Shown here in pieces: positions 1 to 5,679 of a DNA stretch of 8,501 nt; the stretch's first letter is position 1; every line of letters starts with the position of its first letter. The stretch lies in the NCBI GenBank assembly GCA_021769545.1, contig JAETSS010000050.1:1-8501 (forward strand). Direction: 5' to 3'. The position numbers and the translations under genes are program-made. Origin of the DNA: Eubacterium sp. GTDB lineage: Bacteria; Bacillota_A; Clostridia; Peptostreptococcales; Anaerovoracaceae. The notes beneath the pieces were generated by a model. That model had not been told where the DNA came from. It ran no database searches and saw only the letters and a program-made list of their open reading frames with translations.

Positions 1-1
1 G

Positions 2-55
2 CAGGACAATAAGAACTTTATTGAGGTAATAAGAAAGATAAAGCTAGAGGGGTAA
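2..55 (+). CDS. C-terminal end of an upstream gene (partial), possibly Rho
   Basis: One frame stays open from the window edge to a TAA ending at base 55 and would encode 17 residues (QDNKNFIEVIRKIKLEG). The stop lies one base before the ATG of the DUF1385 gene, whose Shine-Dalgarno (AGAGGGG) falls inside these last codons. This is the spacing of translationally coupled operon genes. The tail resembles the T-x-x-N-x-x-F end of transcription terminator Rho, and rho commonly precedes DUF1385 and prmC in Clostridia. That identification is inference from very few residues; the frame could also be open by chance. Confidence 0.45.
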   Translation, partial: QDNKNFIEVIRKIKLEG

Positions 56-56
56 T

Positions 57-1223
57 ATGGATTTAAGCAAGATTTTTCTCAAGGACGCCTGCCCTACCAA
101 GATGGGCGGACAGGCGGTGATGGAAGGCATAATGATGAGGGGAGAGACCAAGACGGCACTCGCTCTCAGACTTCCGGGCGGAGAAATCAAAGTCGAAACA
201 GAGGATGTCAAAGAACAGAAGAAATGGATGAAGGTGCCCCTTGTCAGAGGAGTCGTGTCCTTCATAGCGTCTCTGGTGGTGGGGACAGGCAAGCTCATGA
301 GAGCTGCGGAGATCCTCGGGGAATTTGACGAGGAAGAATACGAGGAAACGAGATTTGAAAAATGGCTCGGCGAAAGATTCGGCAACAAGGCGGCATGGAA
401 TTTCATGATATATCTTTCGGTGGCATTGGCGCTGGTCTTCACGGTAGGGATATTCATAATACTGCCGACTGGAGCGGTAGGGCTCATGAAGCTGGTCACC
501 GACAGTATATTCTGGCTGAATTTCGTGGAAGGCGCAGTGCGCATACTGCTGTTTGTGCTGTACGTGTGGGCGATTTCCTTCATGGGTGAGATCAAGCGTG
601 TGTTTCAGTATCACGGAGCCGAGCATAAGACGATACATTGCTTTGAAAACGGACTTGAGCTTACGCCGGAAAACTGCAGACAGTTCCCGACGCTCCACCC
701 GAGATGCGGGACCAGCTTTCTGATGTTCGTATTCATCATCGCATTTGCGCTGCATTTTCTTTTGGGTTGGCCCAGCCTGATACTTAGAGTGGTTTCGAGG
801 CTTTTGCTGCTTCCCGTGATAGCAGGACTTTCATATGAACTGTTGAGATGGGCGGGAAAAAGTGATAATATCGTAGTTAAGATACTTAGCGTGCCGGGAC
901 TCTATCTCCAGAAGATAACCACCAAGGAGCCTGACGACAGCCAGCTTGAGGTTGCGATCGCGGCTATAAATGCGGTGCTTGTGGCTGAGGGAAAGTCGGC
1001 TGCGGTGCAGTCCTGCGGAGGTGCTGCAAAAGGTGATGCAGAAAGTGCTGCAAAAGACAATGCTGCGAAAAGCTGTGGATGGAGCGATCGCTGCATGTCA
1101 GGTGCAAAAGACAGGAGCAGGGTCTTTGGCGGCGGCAGAGCGAAGGCGCGCGGATATATGGCGGATGACGCAAGCGCGGTAATGACGCAGCGTTCACGCC
1201 TTAAGATGCGAAGATTTTTATAG
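57..1223 (+). CDS. DUF1385 family (YqhQ-like) predicted membrane metal-binding protein with extra C-terminal tail
   Basis: 388 residues. It carries the family hallmarks in order: GGQAVMEGIMMRG at 17-29, HGAEHKTIHCFE at 186-197, HPRCGTSF at 214-221 and EPDDSQLEVA at 291-300. The His, Glu and Cys residues of the middle motifs suggest a metal site. Hydrophobic stretches near 117-142, 157-177, 219-236 and 240-258 make it an integral membrane protein. The biochemical function of the family is not established. The start is supported by AGAGGGG about 6 bases upstream. Family members normally end shortly after the EPDD motif. Here about 80 further residues follow (309-388), rich in Ala, Gly, Ser and Lys and ending in a basic segment. 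It is followed 29 bases later by prmC, and this gene pairing is common in Firmicutes. Confidence 0.93.
   Translation: MDLSKIFLKDACPTKMGGQAVMEGIMMRGETKTALALRLPGGEIKVETEDVKEQKKWMKVPLVRGVVSFIASLVVGTGKLMRAAEILGEFDEEEYEETRFEKWLGERFGNKAAWNFMIYLSVALALVFTVGIFIILPTGAVGLMKLVTDSIFWLNFVEGAVRILLFVLYVWAISFMGEIKRVFQYHGAEHKTIHCFENGLELTPENCRQFPTLHPRCGTSFLMFVFIIAFALHFLLGWPSLILRVVSRLLLLPVIAGLSYELLRWAGKSDNIVVKILSVPGLYLQKITTKEPDDSQLEVAIAAINAVLVAEGKSAAVQSCGGAAKGDAESAAKDNAAKSCGWSDRCMSGAKDRSRVFGGGRAKARGYMADDASAVMTQRSRLKMRRFL
1021..1072 (+). repeat. Imperfect 12-bp tandem repeat inside the DUF1385 tail
   Basis: GTGCTGCAAAAG (1021-1032) is followed by the variant GTGATGCAGAAA (1033-1044), an exact second copy (1045-1056) and a looser copy ending at 1072. 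In frame it encodes a four-residue period of the type (G/S)-A-A-K. The 12-base period keeps the reading frame, so copy number could change without a frameshift. Confidence 0.6.
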
Positions 1224-1252
1224 CAGGAAACCGGAAAACAAAGAGGATAACG

Positions 1253-2137
1253 ATGAAAACGAGAATACTTGTGAAAGAAGGAGAATATCGGCTTTCCAAG
1301 GCTTTTTGCATGGATCCTAAAATAGATGCACAGGAGCTTTACTGTTTCCTTACGGGAATGGATAAGGTAAATCTGTTTCTGAAAGCCGAGGAAGAGGTCG
1401 ATGCCGAAACAGAAAAGAAATATATGGAGCTTATAGCAAGGAGGGCGCAGCGCATACCCCTGCAGCACATTACGGGCGAGCAGGAGTTCATGGGATACGC
1501 CTTTAAGGTCAATCCCGACGTACTTATACCCAGACAGGATACCGAGACGCTTGTAAGCGAGGCGGCAAGGACCATCCAGAAGACGCCCAGAGAGAAGCTT
1601 TCTTTTTTTGAAAAGCTAAAGGGCGGCAAGGAATGGGAGGTACTGGATCTCTGCTGCGGCAGCGGAGCCGTGGGCATATCCCTTGCCAAGATATGCGGCA
1701 ATATAAGGGTCACGGCATCGGACATAAGCGAAGCGGCCATCAGGACAGCGGAGGAAAACGCAAAAAATCTGCGGGTCAAGATAAAATTCTATCAGGGAAA
1801 TATGTTCGAACCGCATAACGGTAAAAAATTCGATATGATCGTGACGAACCCGCCATACATAAAGACAAATATGATCTCCATCCTGCAGGACGAGGTCAAG
1901 AAGCATGAGCCTCTCAAAGCGCTGGACGGCGGACGCGACGGGCTTGATTTCTACAGGATAATCGTGGAAAAGGCTGCAGAGTATCTCAAGCCGGAGGGTT
2001 TTCTGATGATGGAGATAGGTCATGATCAGGGAGAGGATCTGAGAAAGATGCTTAAGGATGCCGGTAAATATACGCCTGCTGAGGTAATTAAGGATTTACC
2101 GGGACGCGATCGTGTGGTAAAATGTAAATTAAAATAA
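1253..2137 (+). CDS. prmC: Peptide chain release factor N5-glutamine methyltransferase PrmC
   Basis: 294 residues, normal family length. PrmC is a cytoplasmic SAM-dependent enzyme that methylates the glutamine of the GGQ motif in release factors RF1 and RF2, raising termination efficiency. The N-terminal helical substrate-recognition region is followed by PLQHITGEQEF at 69-79 and LIPRQDTETL at 91-100. The SAM-binding loop is LDLCCGSG at 131-138, with an acidic residue at D157. The catalytic NPPY, which contacts the target glutamine, is at 199-202. AGAGG precedes the ATG. It probably shares a transcript with the DUF1385 gene. The usual partner prfA does not follow; an intergenic leader and hydG do. 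Confidence 0.96.
   Translation: MKTRILVKEGEYRLSKAFCMDPKIDAQELYCFLTGMDKVNLFLKAEEEVDAETEKKYMELIARRAQRIPLQHITGEQEFMGYAFKVNPDVLIPRQDTETLVSEAARTIQKTPREKLSFFEKLKGGKEWEVLDLCCGSGAVGISLAKICGNIRVTASDISEAAIRTAEENAKNLRVKIKFYQGNMFEPHNGKKFDMIVTNPPYIKTNMISILQDEVKKHEPLKALDGGRDGLDFYRIIVEKAAEYLKPEGFLMMEIGHDQGEDLRKMLKDAGKYTPAEVIKDLPGRDRVVKCKLK
2095..2123 (+). promoter_or_regulatory. Predicted sigma-A promoter for the hydG leader, inside the 3' end of prmC
   Basis: A -35 TTTACC (2095-2100) and a -10 TAAAAT (2118-2123) are separated by 17 bases, with TG one base upstream of the -10 (extended -10). The predicted transcription start is near 2130, just before the prmC stop. This would start the transcript that carries the leader and hydGF. 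Confidence 0.55.
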
Positions 2138-2281
2138 ATACTTCGTACTGATGCCAAGGGTTTGACCGAGGGAAAAGGCGATGATAGGATGATGAAGGAG
2201 ACTGCAGGACAGCCATCCGATATCATCATATATATGTCATAACAGCCTCTGCGGGATATGCCTGCGGAGGTTTTTAATTTG
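2130..2281 (+). promoter_or_regulatory. Structured leader upstream of hydG, candidate attenuator or riboswitch of unknown class
   Basis: About 150 nt lie between a predicted promoter and an intrinsic terminator placed before hydG. A stem pairs GATGATA (2180-2186) with TATCATC (2221-2227). It continues as GGATG (2187-2191) with CATCC (2214-2218), with only G2219 and A2220 bulged. A small CTG/CAG hairpin (2202-2204/2210-2212) sits inside. CTGCAGG (2202-2208) could instead pair with CCTGCGG (2261-2267) in the terminator, giving an antiterminator. No known riboswitch consensus (TPP, SAM, lysine, glycine, cobalamin, T-box, c-di-GMP and others) was recognised. It may be only a terminator with an unremarkable spacer. 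Confidence 0.4.
2246..2275 (+). terminator. Intrinsic terminator or attenuator between prmC and hydG
   Basis: A ten-pair stem CCTCTGCGGG (2246-2255)/CCTGCGGAGG (2261-2270), with two G-U pairs in RNA, encloses the loop ATATG and is followed by five T and then AATTT. It ends 59 bases before the hydG start. No convincing promoter lies between them, so hydG expression probably requires read-through. Confidence 0.85.
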
Positions 2282-2334
2282 AACTTTGCATAAGTATGAA
2301 CGCAAAAAATAAACGGAAGGAAAGGAAAAGTAAA

Positions 2335-3756
2335 ATGGCAGTATACAACAGCACATCGAAAAAAGCGGAAGAATTCATAAACCATGAGCAGATATTGAAG
2401 ACTCTGGAATACGCAGAGGAACACAAGAACGATCTTGCCATGATGGAGGAGATCCTGGAAAAGGGCAGAAAGTATCAGGGGCTTTCATATAAAGAAGCGG
2501 CGACGCTGCTGGAATGCGAGGACCCTGAGATCATAAAGAAGACCTTTGAACTGGGCAAGGAGATAAAGGAGCATTTTTACGGAAACAGAATAGTGATGTT
2601 CGCACCGCTTTACCTGTCCAACCACTGCGTCAACGGATGCGTTTACTGTCCATATCACGGCCAGAACAAACATATCCCGAGGAAGAAGCTGACTCAGGAG
2701 GAGATAAAGCAGGAGGTCATCGCACTGCAGGATATGGGCCACAAGCGACTTGCCATCGAAGCGGGAGAAGACCCTGTGAACAATCCTATCGAATATATAC
2801 TTGAAAGCATCAAGACCATCTACAGCATCAAGCACAAGAACGGAGCCATCAGAAGAGTCAACGTCAATATCGCGGCGACTACGGTGGAAGAATACAAGAT
2901 GCTGAAAGAGGCAGGCATCGGAACGTACATACTTTTCCAGGAAACATACAATAAGAAAGCCTATGAAGAGTTGCACCCGACAGGCCCTAAGAGCGACTAC
3001 GCATATCACACGGAGGCCATGGACAGAGCTATGGAAGCCGGCATAGACGACGTGGGCTGCGGAGTGCTTTTCGGTCTTGAAAACTACAAGTATGATTTCG
3101 TCGGTATGCTGATGCATGCACACCATCTCGAGAAGACGTACGGCTGCGGACCGCATACCATCAGCGTCCCTAGAATAAGACCGGCAGACGATATCGATCC
3201 GACCACCTTTGACAACGGAGTTCCCGATGACGTGTTCAAGAGGATAGTAGCTGTGTTGAGGATCGCCGTACCTTATACGGGAATGATTATGTCCACACGT
3301 GAAAGCGCCAAGACGAGAAGAGAATGTCTAGAGATCGGAATCACTCAGATCAGCGGCGGAAGCAGGACCAGCGTAGGCGGCTACGTTGAGGACGAACGCG
3401 ACGAGGATACAGTACAGTTCGACGTTGAAGACAGAAGATCTCTGGGCGAAGTCGTAGACTGGCTCATCGACCTGGGCTATGTGCCTAGCTTCTGTACTGC
3501 ATGCTACAGAGAAGGCAGGACAGGCGACAGATTCATGAGCCTGCTGAAATCGGGACAGATCGCCAACTGCTGCCAGCCTAATGCGCTGATGACCCTCAAG
3601 GAATTCCTGATGGATTATTCCAGCGAGGAGACCCACAAGAAAGGCGATAAGATAATCGCAGAAAGGCTTGCAATGATACCTAACGAAAAGGTGAGAGAGG
3701 TATGTCAGGAGAGGCTGGCGGCCATCGAGAAGGGCGACAGAGACTTCAGGTTCTAG
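2335..3756 (+). CDS. hydG: [FeFe] hydrogenase H-cluster radical SAM maturase HydG
   Basis: 473 residues from this start, the usual HydG length. HydG cleaves tyrosine to p-cresol and dehydroglycine and converts the latter to CO and cyanide, which it delivers as an iron-carbonyl-cyanide synthon for the hydrogenase H-cluster. The radical SAM cluster motif CVNGCVYC is C98/C102/C105. The C-terminal CX2CX22C motif that binds the second, auxiliary cluster is C387/C390/C413, which separates HydG from ThiH. The start at 2335 is chosen because GGAAGGAAAGG precedes it and the family begins near here. An in-frame ATG at 2296 has no Shine-Dalgarno. hydF follows after 56 bases with no terminator between. 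Confidence 0.97.
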   Translation: MAVYNSTSKKAEEFINHEQILKTLEYAEEHKNDLAMMEEILEKGRKYQGLSYKEAATLLECEDPEIIKKTFELGKEIKEHFYGNRIVMFAPLYLSNHCVNGCVYCPYHGQNKHIPRKKLTQEEIKQEVIALQDMGHKRLAIEAGEDPVNNPIEYILESIKTIYSIKHKNGAIRRVNVNIAATTVEEYKMLKEAGIGTYILFQETYNKKAYEELHPTGPKSDYAYHTEAMDRAMEAGIDDVGCGVLFGLENYKYDFVGMLMHAHHLEKTYGCGPHTISVPRIRPADDIDPTTFDNGVPDDVFKRIVAVLRIAVPYTGMIMSTRESAKTRRECLEIGITQISGGSRTSVGGYVEDERDEDTVQFDVEDRRSLGEVVDWLIDLGYVPSFCTACYREGRTGDRFMSLLKSGQIANCCQPNALMTLKEFLMDYSSEETHKKGDKIIAERLAMIPNEKVREVCQERLAAIEKGDRDFRF

Positions 3757-3812
3757 GCCAAAGAGTTTGGGTTTGGAAAGGCGAAAGATCTTTGACAGTA
3801 TAGGAGGTTTAT

Positions 3813-5126
3813 ATGGGACTCAATGATACTCCGAGAGCCGAGCGGCTGCACATCGGCATATACGGCAGAAGGAACGCCGGAAAATCGTCGCTGATCAATG
3901 CGCTGACGGGACAGGACATAGCCATCGTTTCAGACACCCCGGGCACGACCACCGACCCCATTTACAAGTCCATGGAGCTTCATCCCATAGGCCCTGTGGT
4001 ATTTATCGATACCGCAGGCTTCGACGATGAGGGCGAGCTGGGAAGGCTTCGCGTAGAGCGGACTCAGGAGGTGGCCGGCAAGACCGATGTGGCCGTCATC
4101 GTGGTGGACGCCCGGGAGACGGCAGAGCGTATAGCGGAATTGCCGGAAGATGCAATGGAGATTTCCCGGGAAACGGCTTGCGATATTTTGGCATATGAAA
4201 AGAAGTGGCTGGATATACTCGGAGAAAAAAATGTTCCTGTGATATTTGCACTTAATAAATGGGAGCCGTCAGACTGTGGGTGCGGCAGCGGTATAAGCGC
4301 TGCCGCCGGGCTTTGCATGGAAAGGGCAGGGGAGCTGATCGCGGAGCTTGCTCCGTCCTGTCCATGTGTAAAGGTCAGCGCCGCCGGGAAGCTGGGACTG
4401 GCGGAGCTTCGCGGTATGATAGAGAAGACTGTGCCTGAGGATTTTCTCAGGAGGAAGATCCTCGGCGATCTCGTCGGGGAGGGCGGTCTTGTGCTGCTTG
4501 TAATGCCTCAGGATATACAGGCCCCAAAGGGAAGGCTGATACTGCCACAGGTACAGACGCTGCGGGAGCTGCTGGATAAGAAGTGTACAGCCGTTTCCAC
4601 CACAGCGGACGGACTTGAGCGTGCACTGTCAGCCCTTGGACGGGCCCCTGATCTGATAATAACCGATTCACAGTGCTTTAAGCAGGTGTATGAGAAGAAG
4701 CCGGAAGAAAGCCTGCTTACATCATTTTCCGTCCTGTTCGCTGCGTACAAGGGAGATATAGATAAATTCGTATCGGGTGCATCGCAATTAGACGAAATGA
4801 CTGAAAAATCAAGGGTTCTGATCGCCGAAGCGTGTACCCATGTGCCTTTGTCGGAGGACATCGGACGCGAAAAGATACCGAATATGCTTCGAAAAAAATT
4901 CGGAAAAAGTATAGAAGTAGTCAATGTGTGCGGCAATGATTTCCCAGATGTGGAAGAACTTAAAGGATTCGATCTGGTGATCCACTGCGGAGCGTGTATG
5001 TTCAACAGAGCCCATGTACTAAGCAGGATCGCTGCTGCAGAAGCCGCAGGCGTACCCATCACAAATTACGGTGTAGTTCTTGCGAAGCTTTCGGGGATAC
5101 TTGATAAAATAGAAATTCCTGAATAA
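3813..5126 (+). CDS. hydF: [FeFe] hydrogenase H-cluster maturation GTPase HydF
   Basis: 437 residues, slightly longer than typical. HydF is the scaffold on which the diiron subcluster is finished before transfer to apo-hydrogenase. The N-terminal GTPase domain shows the P-loop GRRNAGKSS at 18-26, DTPGTTTDP at 41-49, the G3 box DTAG at 66-69 and a G4 box NKWE at 148-151, where NKxD is usual. The C-terminal cluster-binding motif is CTH (C341, H343), then 47 residues, then HCGAC (H391, C392, C395), matching CxHx46-53HCxxC. Residues 152-190 are cysteine-rich (C155, C157, C168, C183, C185). AGGAGG precedes the ATG. It is co-transcribed with hydG; no terminator follows before the toxin promoter 8 bases downstream. 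Confidence 0.96.
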   Translation: MGLNDTPRAERLHIGIYGRRNAGKSSLINALTGQDIAIVSDTPGTTTDPIYKSMELHPIGPVVFIDTAGFDDEGELGRLRVERTQEVAGKTDVAVIVVDARETAERIAELPEDAMEISRETACDILAYEKKWLDILGEKNVPVIFALNKWEPSDCGCGSGISAAAGLCMERAGELIAELAPSCPCVKVSAAGKLGLAELRGMIEKTVPEDFLRRKILGDLVGEGGLVLLVMPQDIQAPKGRLILPQVQTLRELLDKKCTAVSTTADGLERALSALGRAPDLIITDSQCFKQVYEKKPEESLLTSFSVLFAAYKGDIDKFVSGASQLDEMTEKSRVLIAEACTHVPLSEDIGREKIPNMLRKKFGKSIEVVNVCGNDFPDVEELKGFDLVIHCGACMFNRAHVLSRIAAAEAAGVPITNYGVVLAKLSGILDKIEIPE

Positions 5127-5133
5127 AAAAGTA

Positions 5134-5162
5134 TTGGAATTTAATGTAAGATATGGTATAAT
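5134..5162 (+). promoter_or_regulatory. Predicted strong promoter of the toxin mRNA
   Basis: TTGGAA (5134-5139) and a perfect TATAAT (5157-5162) with a 17-base spacer, plus TGG as an extended -10. The predicted start is about 5168-5170, exactly where the 5' inverted arm begins. Confidence 0.75.
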
Positions 5163-5168
5163 ATGCAC

Positions 5169-5200
5169 ATGCTACCAGAGACACGGTAGGCGGTTAGCCA
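5169..5200 (+). repeat. 5' arm of the inverted repeat flanking the toxin gene
   Basis: ATGCTACC (5169-5176) and GGCGGTTAGCCA (5189-5200) can pair in RNA with GGTAGCAT (5402-5409) and TGGCTAACCGTC (5386-5397). That is 8 plus 12 base pairs with one G-U. The arm also folds on itself (CTACC/GGTAG). It would be the first sequence of the toxin mRNA. Confidence 0.75.
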
Positions 5201-5255
5201 TTTCCGTTATTGCTGCAATTACGGTGAAAAATCCGAATCGCATAATAAGGAGGTG

Positions 5256-5345
5256 GTGAGTATTTCTACATATGAAGAATTCACGATCATAATTGGCGTA
5301 GCCATGTTGATCGTCGCAATTTTGGATTATGCAAAGAAAAAATAA
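5256..5345 (+). CDS. Putative holin-like type I toxin peptide (TxpA/BsrE-like)
   Basis: This short ORF has 29 codons from a GTG. The core STYEEF followed by a hydrophobic stretch (about residues 9-23) and a KKK end matches the holin-like toxin family of Firmicutes, whose members typically begin MSTYE or MSTFQ (TxpA, BsrE). Such peptides insert in the membrane and are silenced by an antisense RNA. The Shine-Dalgarno is exceptional: TAAGGAGGTGGT at 5246-5257 is nearly the full complement of the 16S rRNA 3' end. It overlaps the GTG codons at 5253 and 5256, so translation may really begin at ATT 5262, which has 8-base spacing and gives a family-like N-terminus. The leader carries a hairpin at 5204-5224. 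Function is inferred from family likeness and context. Confidence 0.72.
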   Translation: MSISTYEEFTIIIGVAMLIVAILDYAKKK

Positions 5346-5413
5346 TCGCCTCACACAGTCAAATTAGGCGATTATTTACCCTATTTGGCTAACCGTCTAT
5401 CGGTAGCATTTCT
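5335..5413 (-). ncRNA. Predicted antisense antitoxin RNA opposite the toxin mRNA 3' end
   Basis: A near-consensus promoter on the minus strand points into the toxin gene, and a hairpin with a six-T tail ends the transcript after about 75-80 nt. The RNA would be perfectly complementary to the last codons and 3' region of the toxin mRNA. Its 5' end (ATGCTACC, then GACGGTTAGCCA) repeats the 5' arm of the toxin mRNA in the same sense and can form a 7-pair hairpin with one bulge. No ORF of note lies in it. Ends are predicted from promoter and terminator positions only. Confidence 0.65.
5341..5376. terminator. Shared hairpin terminator of toxin and antitoxin RNAs
   Basis: A perfect 11-pair inverted repeat AATAATCGCCT (5341-5351)/AGGCGATTATT (5366-5376) with a 14-base loop; it overlaps the toxin stop codon. 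On the minus strand it is followed by six T and then CTTT, a strong tail. On the plus strand the tail is only ATTATTTACCC, so toxin transcripts probably read through in part. Confidence 0.8.
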
Positions 5414-5417
5414 ATTT
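5386..5417 (+). terminator. 3' arm of the inverted repeat and likely distal toxin mRNA terminator
   Basis: GCTAACCG (5388-5395) and CGGTAGC (5401-5407) form a seven-pair stem with one bulged A and loop TCTAT, followed by ATTTCTATTT. This could end read-through toxin mRNA near 5417. The same bases (5386-5397, 5402-5409) are complementary to the 5' arm at 5169-5200, so the arm has alternative pairings: itself, the mRNA 5' end, or the antitoxin. Confidence 0.5.
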
Positions 5418-5419
5418 AT

Positions 5420-5448
5420 AATATACAACGTTCTCTTTCTCTTGTCAA
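5420..5448 (-). promoter_or_regulatory. Predicted strong promoter of the antitoxin RNA
   Basis: On the minus strand: a perfect TTGACA (bases 5448-5443), a 17-base spacer, then TATATT (5425-5420). The predicted start near 5413 lies a few bases before the inverted arm. It is closer to consensus at -35 than the toxin promoter. Confidence 0.75.
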
Positions 5449-5582
5449 CGGTTTCCCAAACATGTATGCAAACTTCGGGATAAAACTTTTCCGCCTGTCC
5501 CGGCAAATCAACGAAACTGCAGGCAGATGGAGCGTCTGGCCTTTACGGGTCAAGAAAAAGCTCACGAAAAGCAAAAAAAACT
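5449..5582. other. Non-coding gap between antitoxin promoter and rpmE promoter
   Basis: No supportable gene is seen. An in-frame ATG at 5527 extends the rpmE frame upstream but lacks a ribosome binding site and precedes the predicted rpmE promoter. Only short weak inverted repeats are present, such as GCCTG/CAGGC around 5492-5523. Confidence 0.5.
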
Positions 5583-5610
5583 TGTATTTGATTTATCGTT
5601 ATGCTATCCT
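5583..5610 (+). promoter_or_regulatory. Predicted promoter of rpmE
   Basis: TTGTAT (5583-5588), a 16-base spacer and TATCCT (5605-5610) with TGC as an extended -10. It follows an A-rich run (about 5572-5580). The predicted start near 5617 leaves a leader of about 63 nt. The -10 is not ideal. Confidence 0.45.
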
Positions 5611-5679
5611 ATAGGAGCTGTAAAATCTAACAGTAATTATGCGAGGGCGTTTAACCTGAGCAGGAAAGAGGTGATTAGC

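Noticed and set aside
63..755. Long minus-strand open frame opposite the DUF1385 gene
   Set aside because: It lies wholly antisense to a recognised conserved gene, has no ribosome binding site, and its composition is that of a mirrored coding frame.
970..1182. Frameshift explanation for the DUF1385 tail
   Set aside because: The alternative frame over the tail also shows no family resemblance, since DUF1385 normally ends before it. Neither frame is favoured, so no frameshift is claimed.
902..1468. Minus-strand open frame across the DUF1385/prmC junction
   Set aside because: Overlaps two good genes and encodes a Cys, Phe and Pro-rich sequence with no recognisable family.
2130..2281. Assignment of the hydG leader to a named riboswitch class or T-box
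   Set aside because: None of the conserved core strings of classes I know (for example the T-box GGTGG-ACCGCG, the TPP CTGAGA or the SAM-I core) is present.
2296..2334. Earlier in-frame ATG for hydG at 2296
   Set aside because: No Shine-Dalgarno upstream, only 20 bases after the terminator tail, and family alignment begins near 2335, where GGAAGGAAAGG gives a proper binding site.
2485..3156. Long minus-strand open frame opposite hydG
   Set aside because: Antisense shadow of the conserved HydG frame, no binding site or recognisable domain.
5169..5409. Inverted arms as ends of a small transposon (MITE) or attachment sites
   Set aside because: No target-site duplication is visible outside the arms, and the arms coincide with predicted transcript ends, which the RNA-pairing explanation accounts for better.
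5527..5679. N-terminal extension of L31 from ATG 5527
   Set aside because: No ribosome binding site, precedes the predicted rpmE promoter, and the extra residues do not resemble L31. The start at 5680 gives the exact family length.
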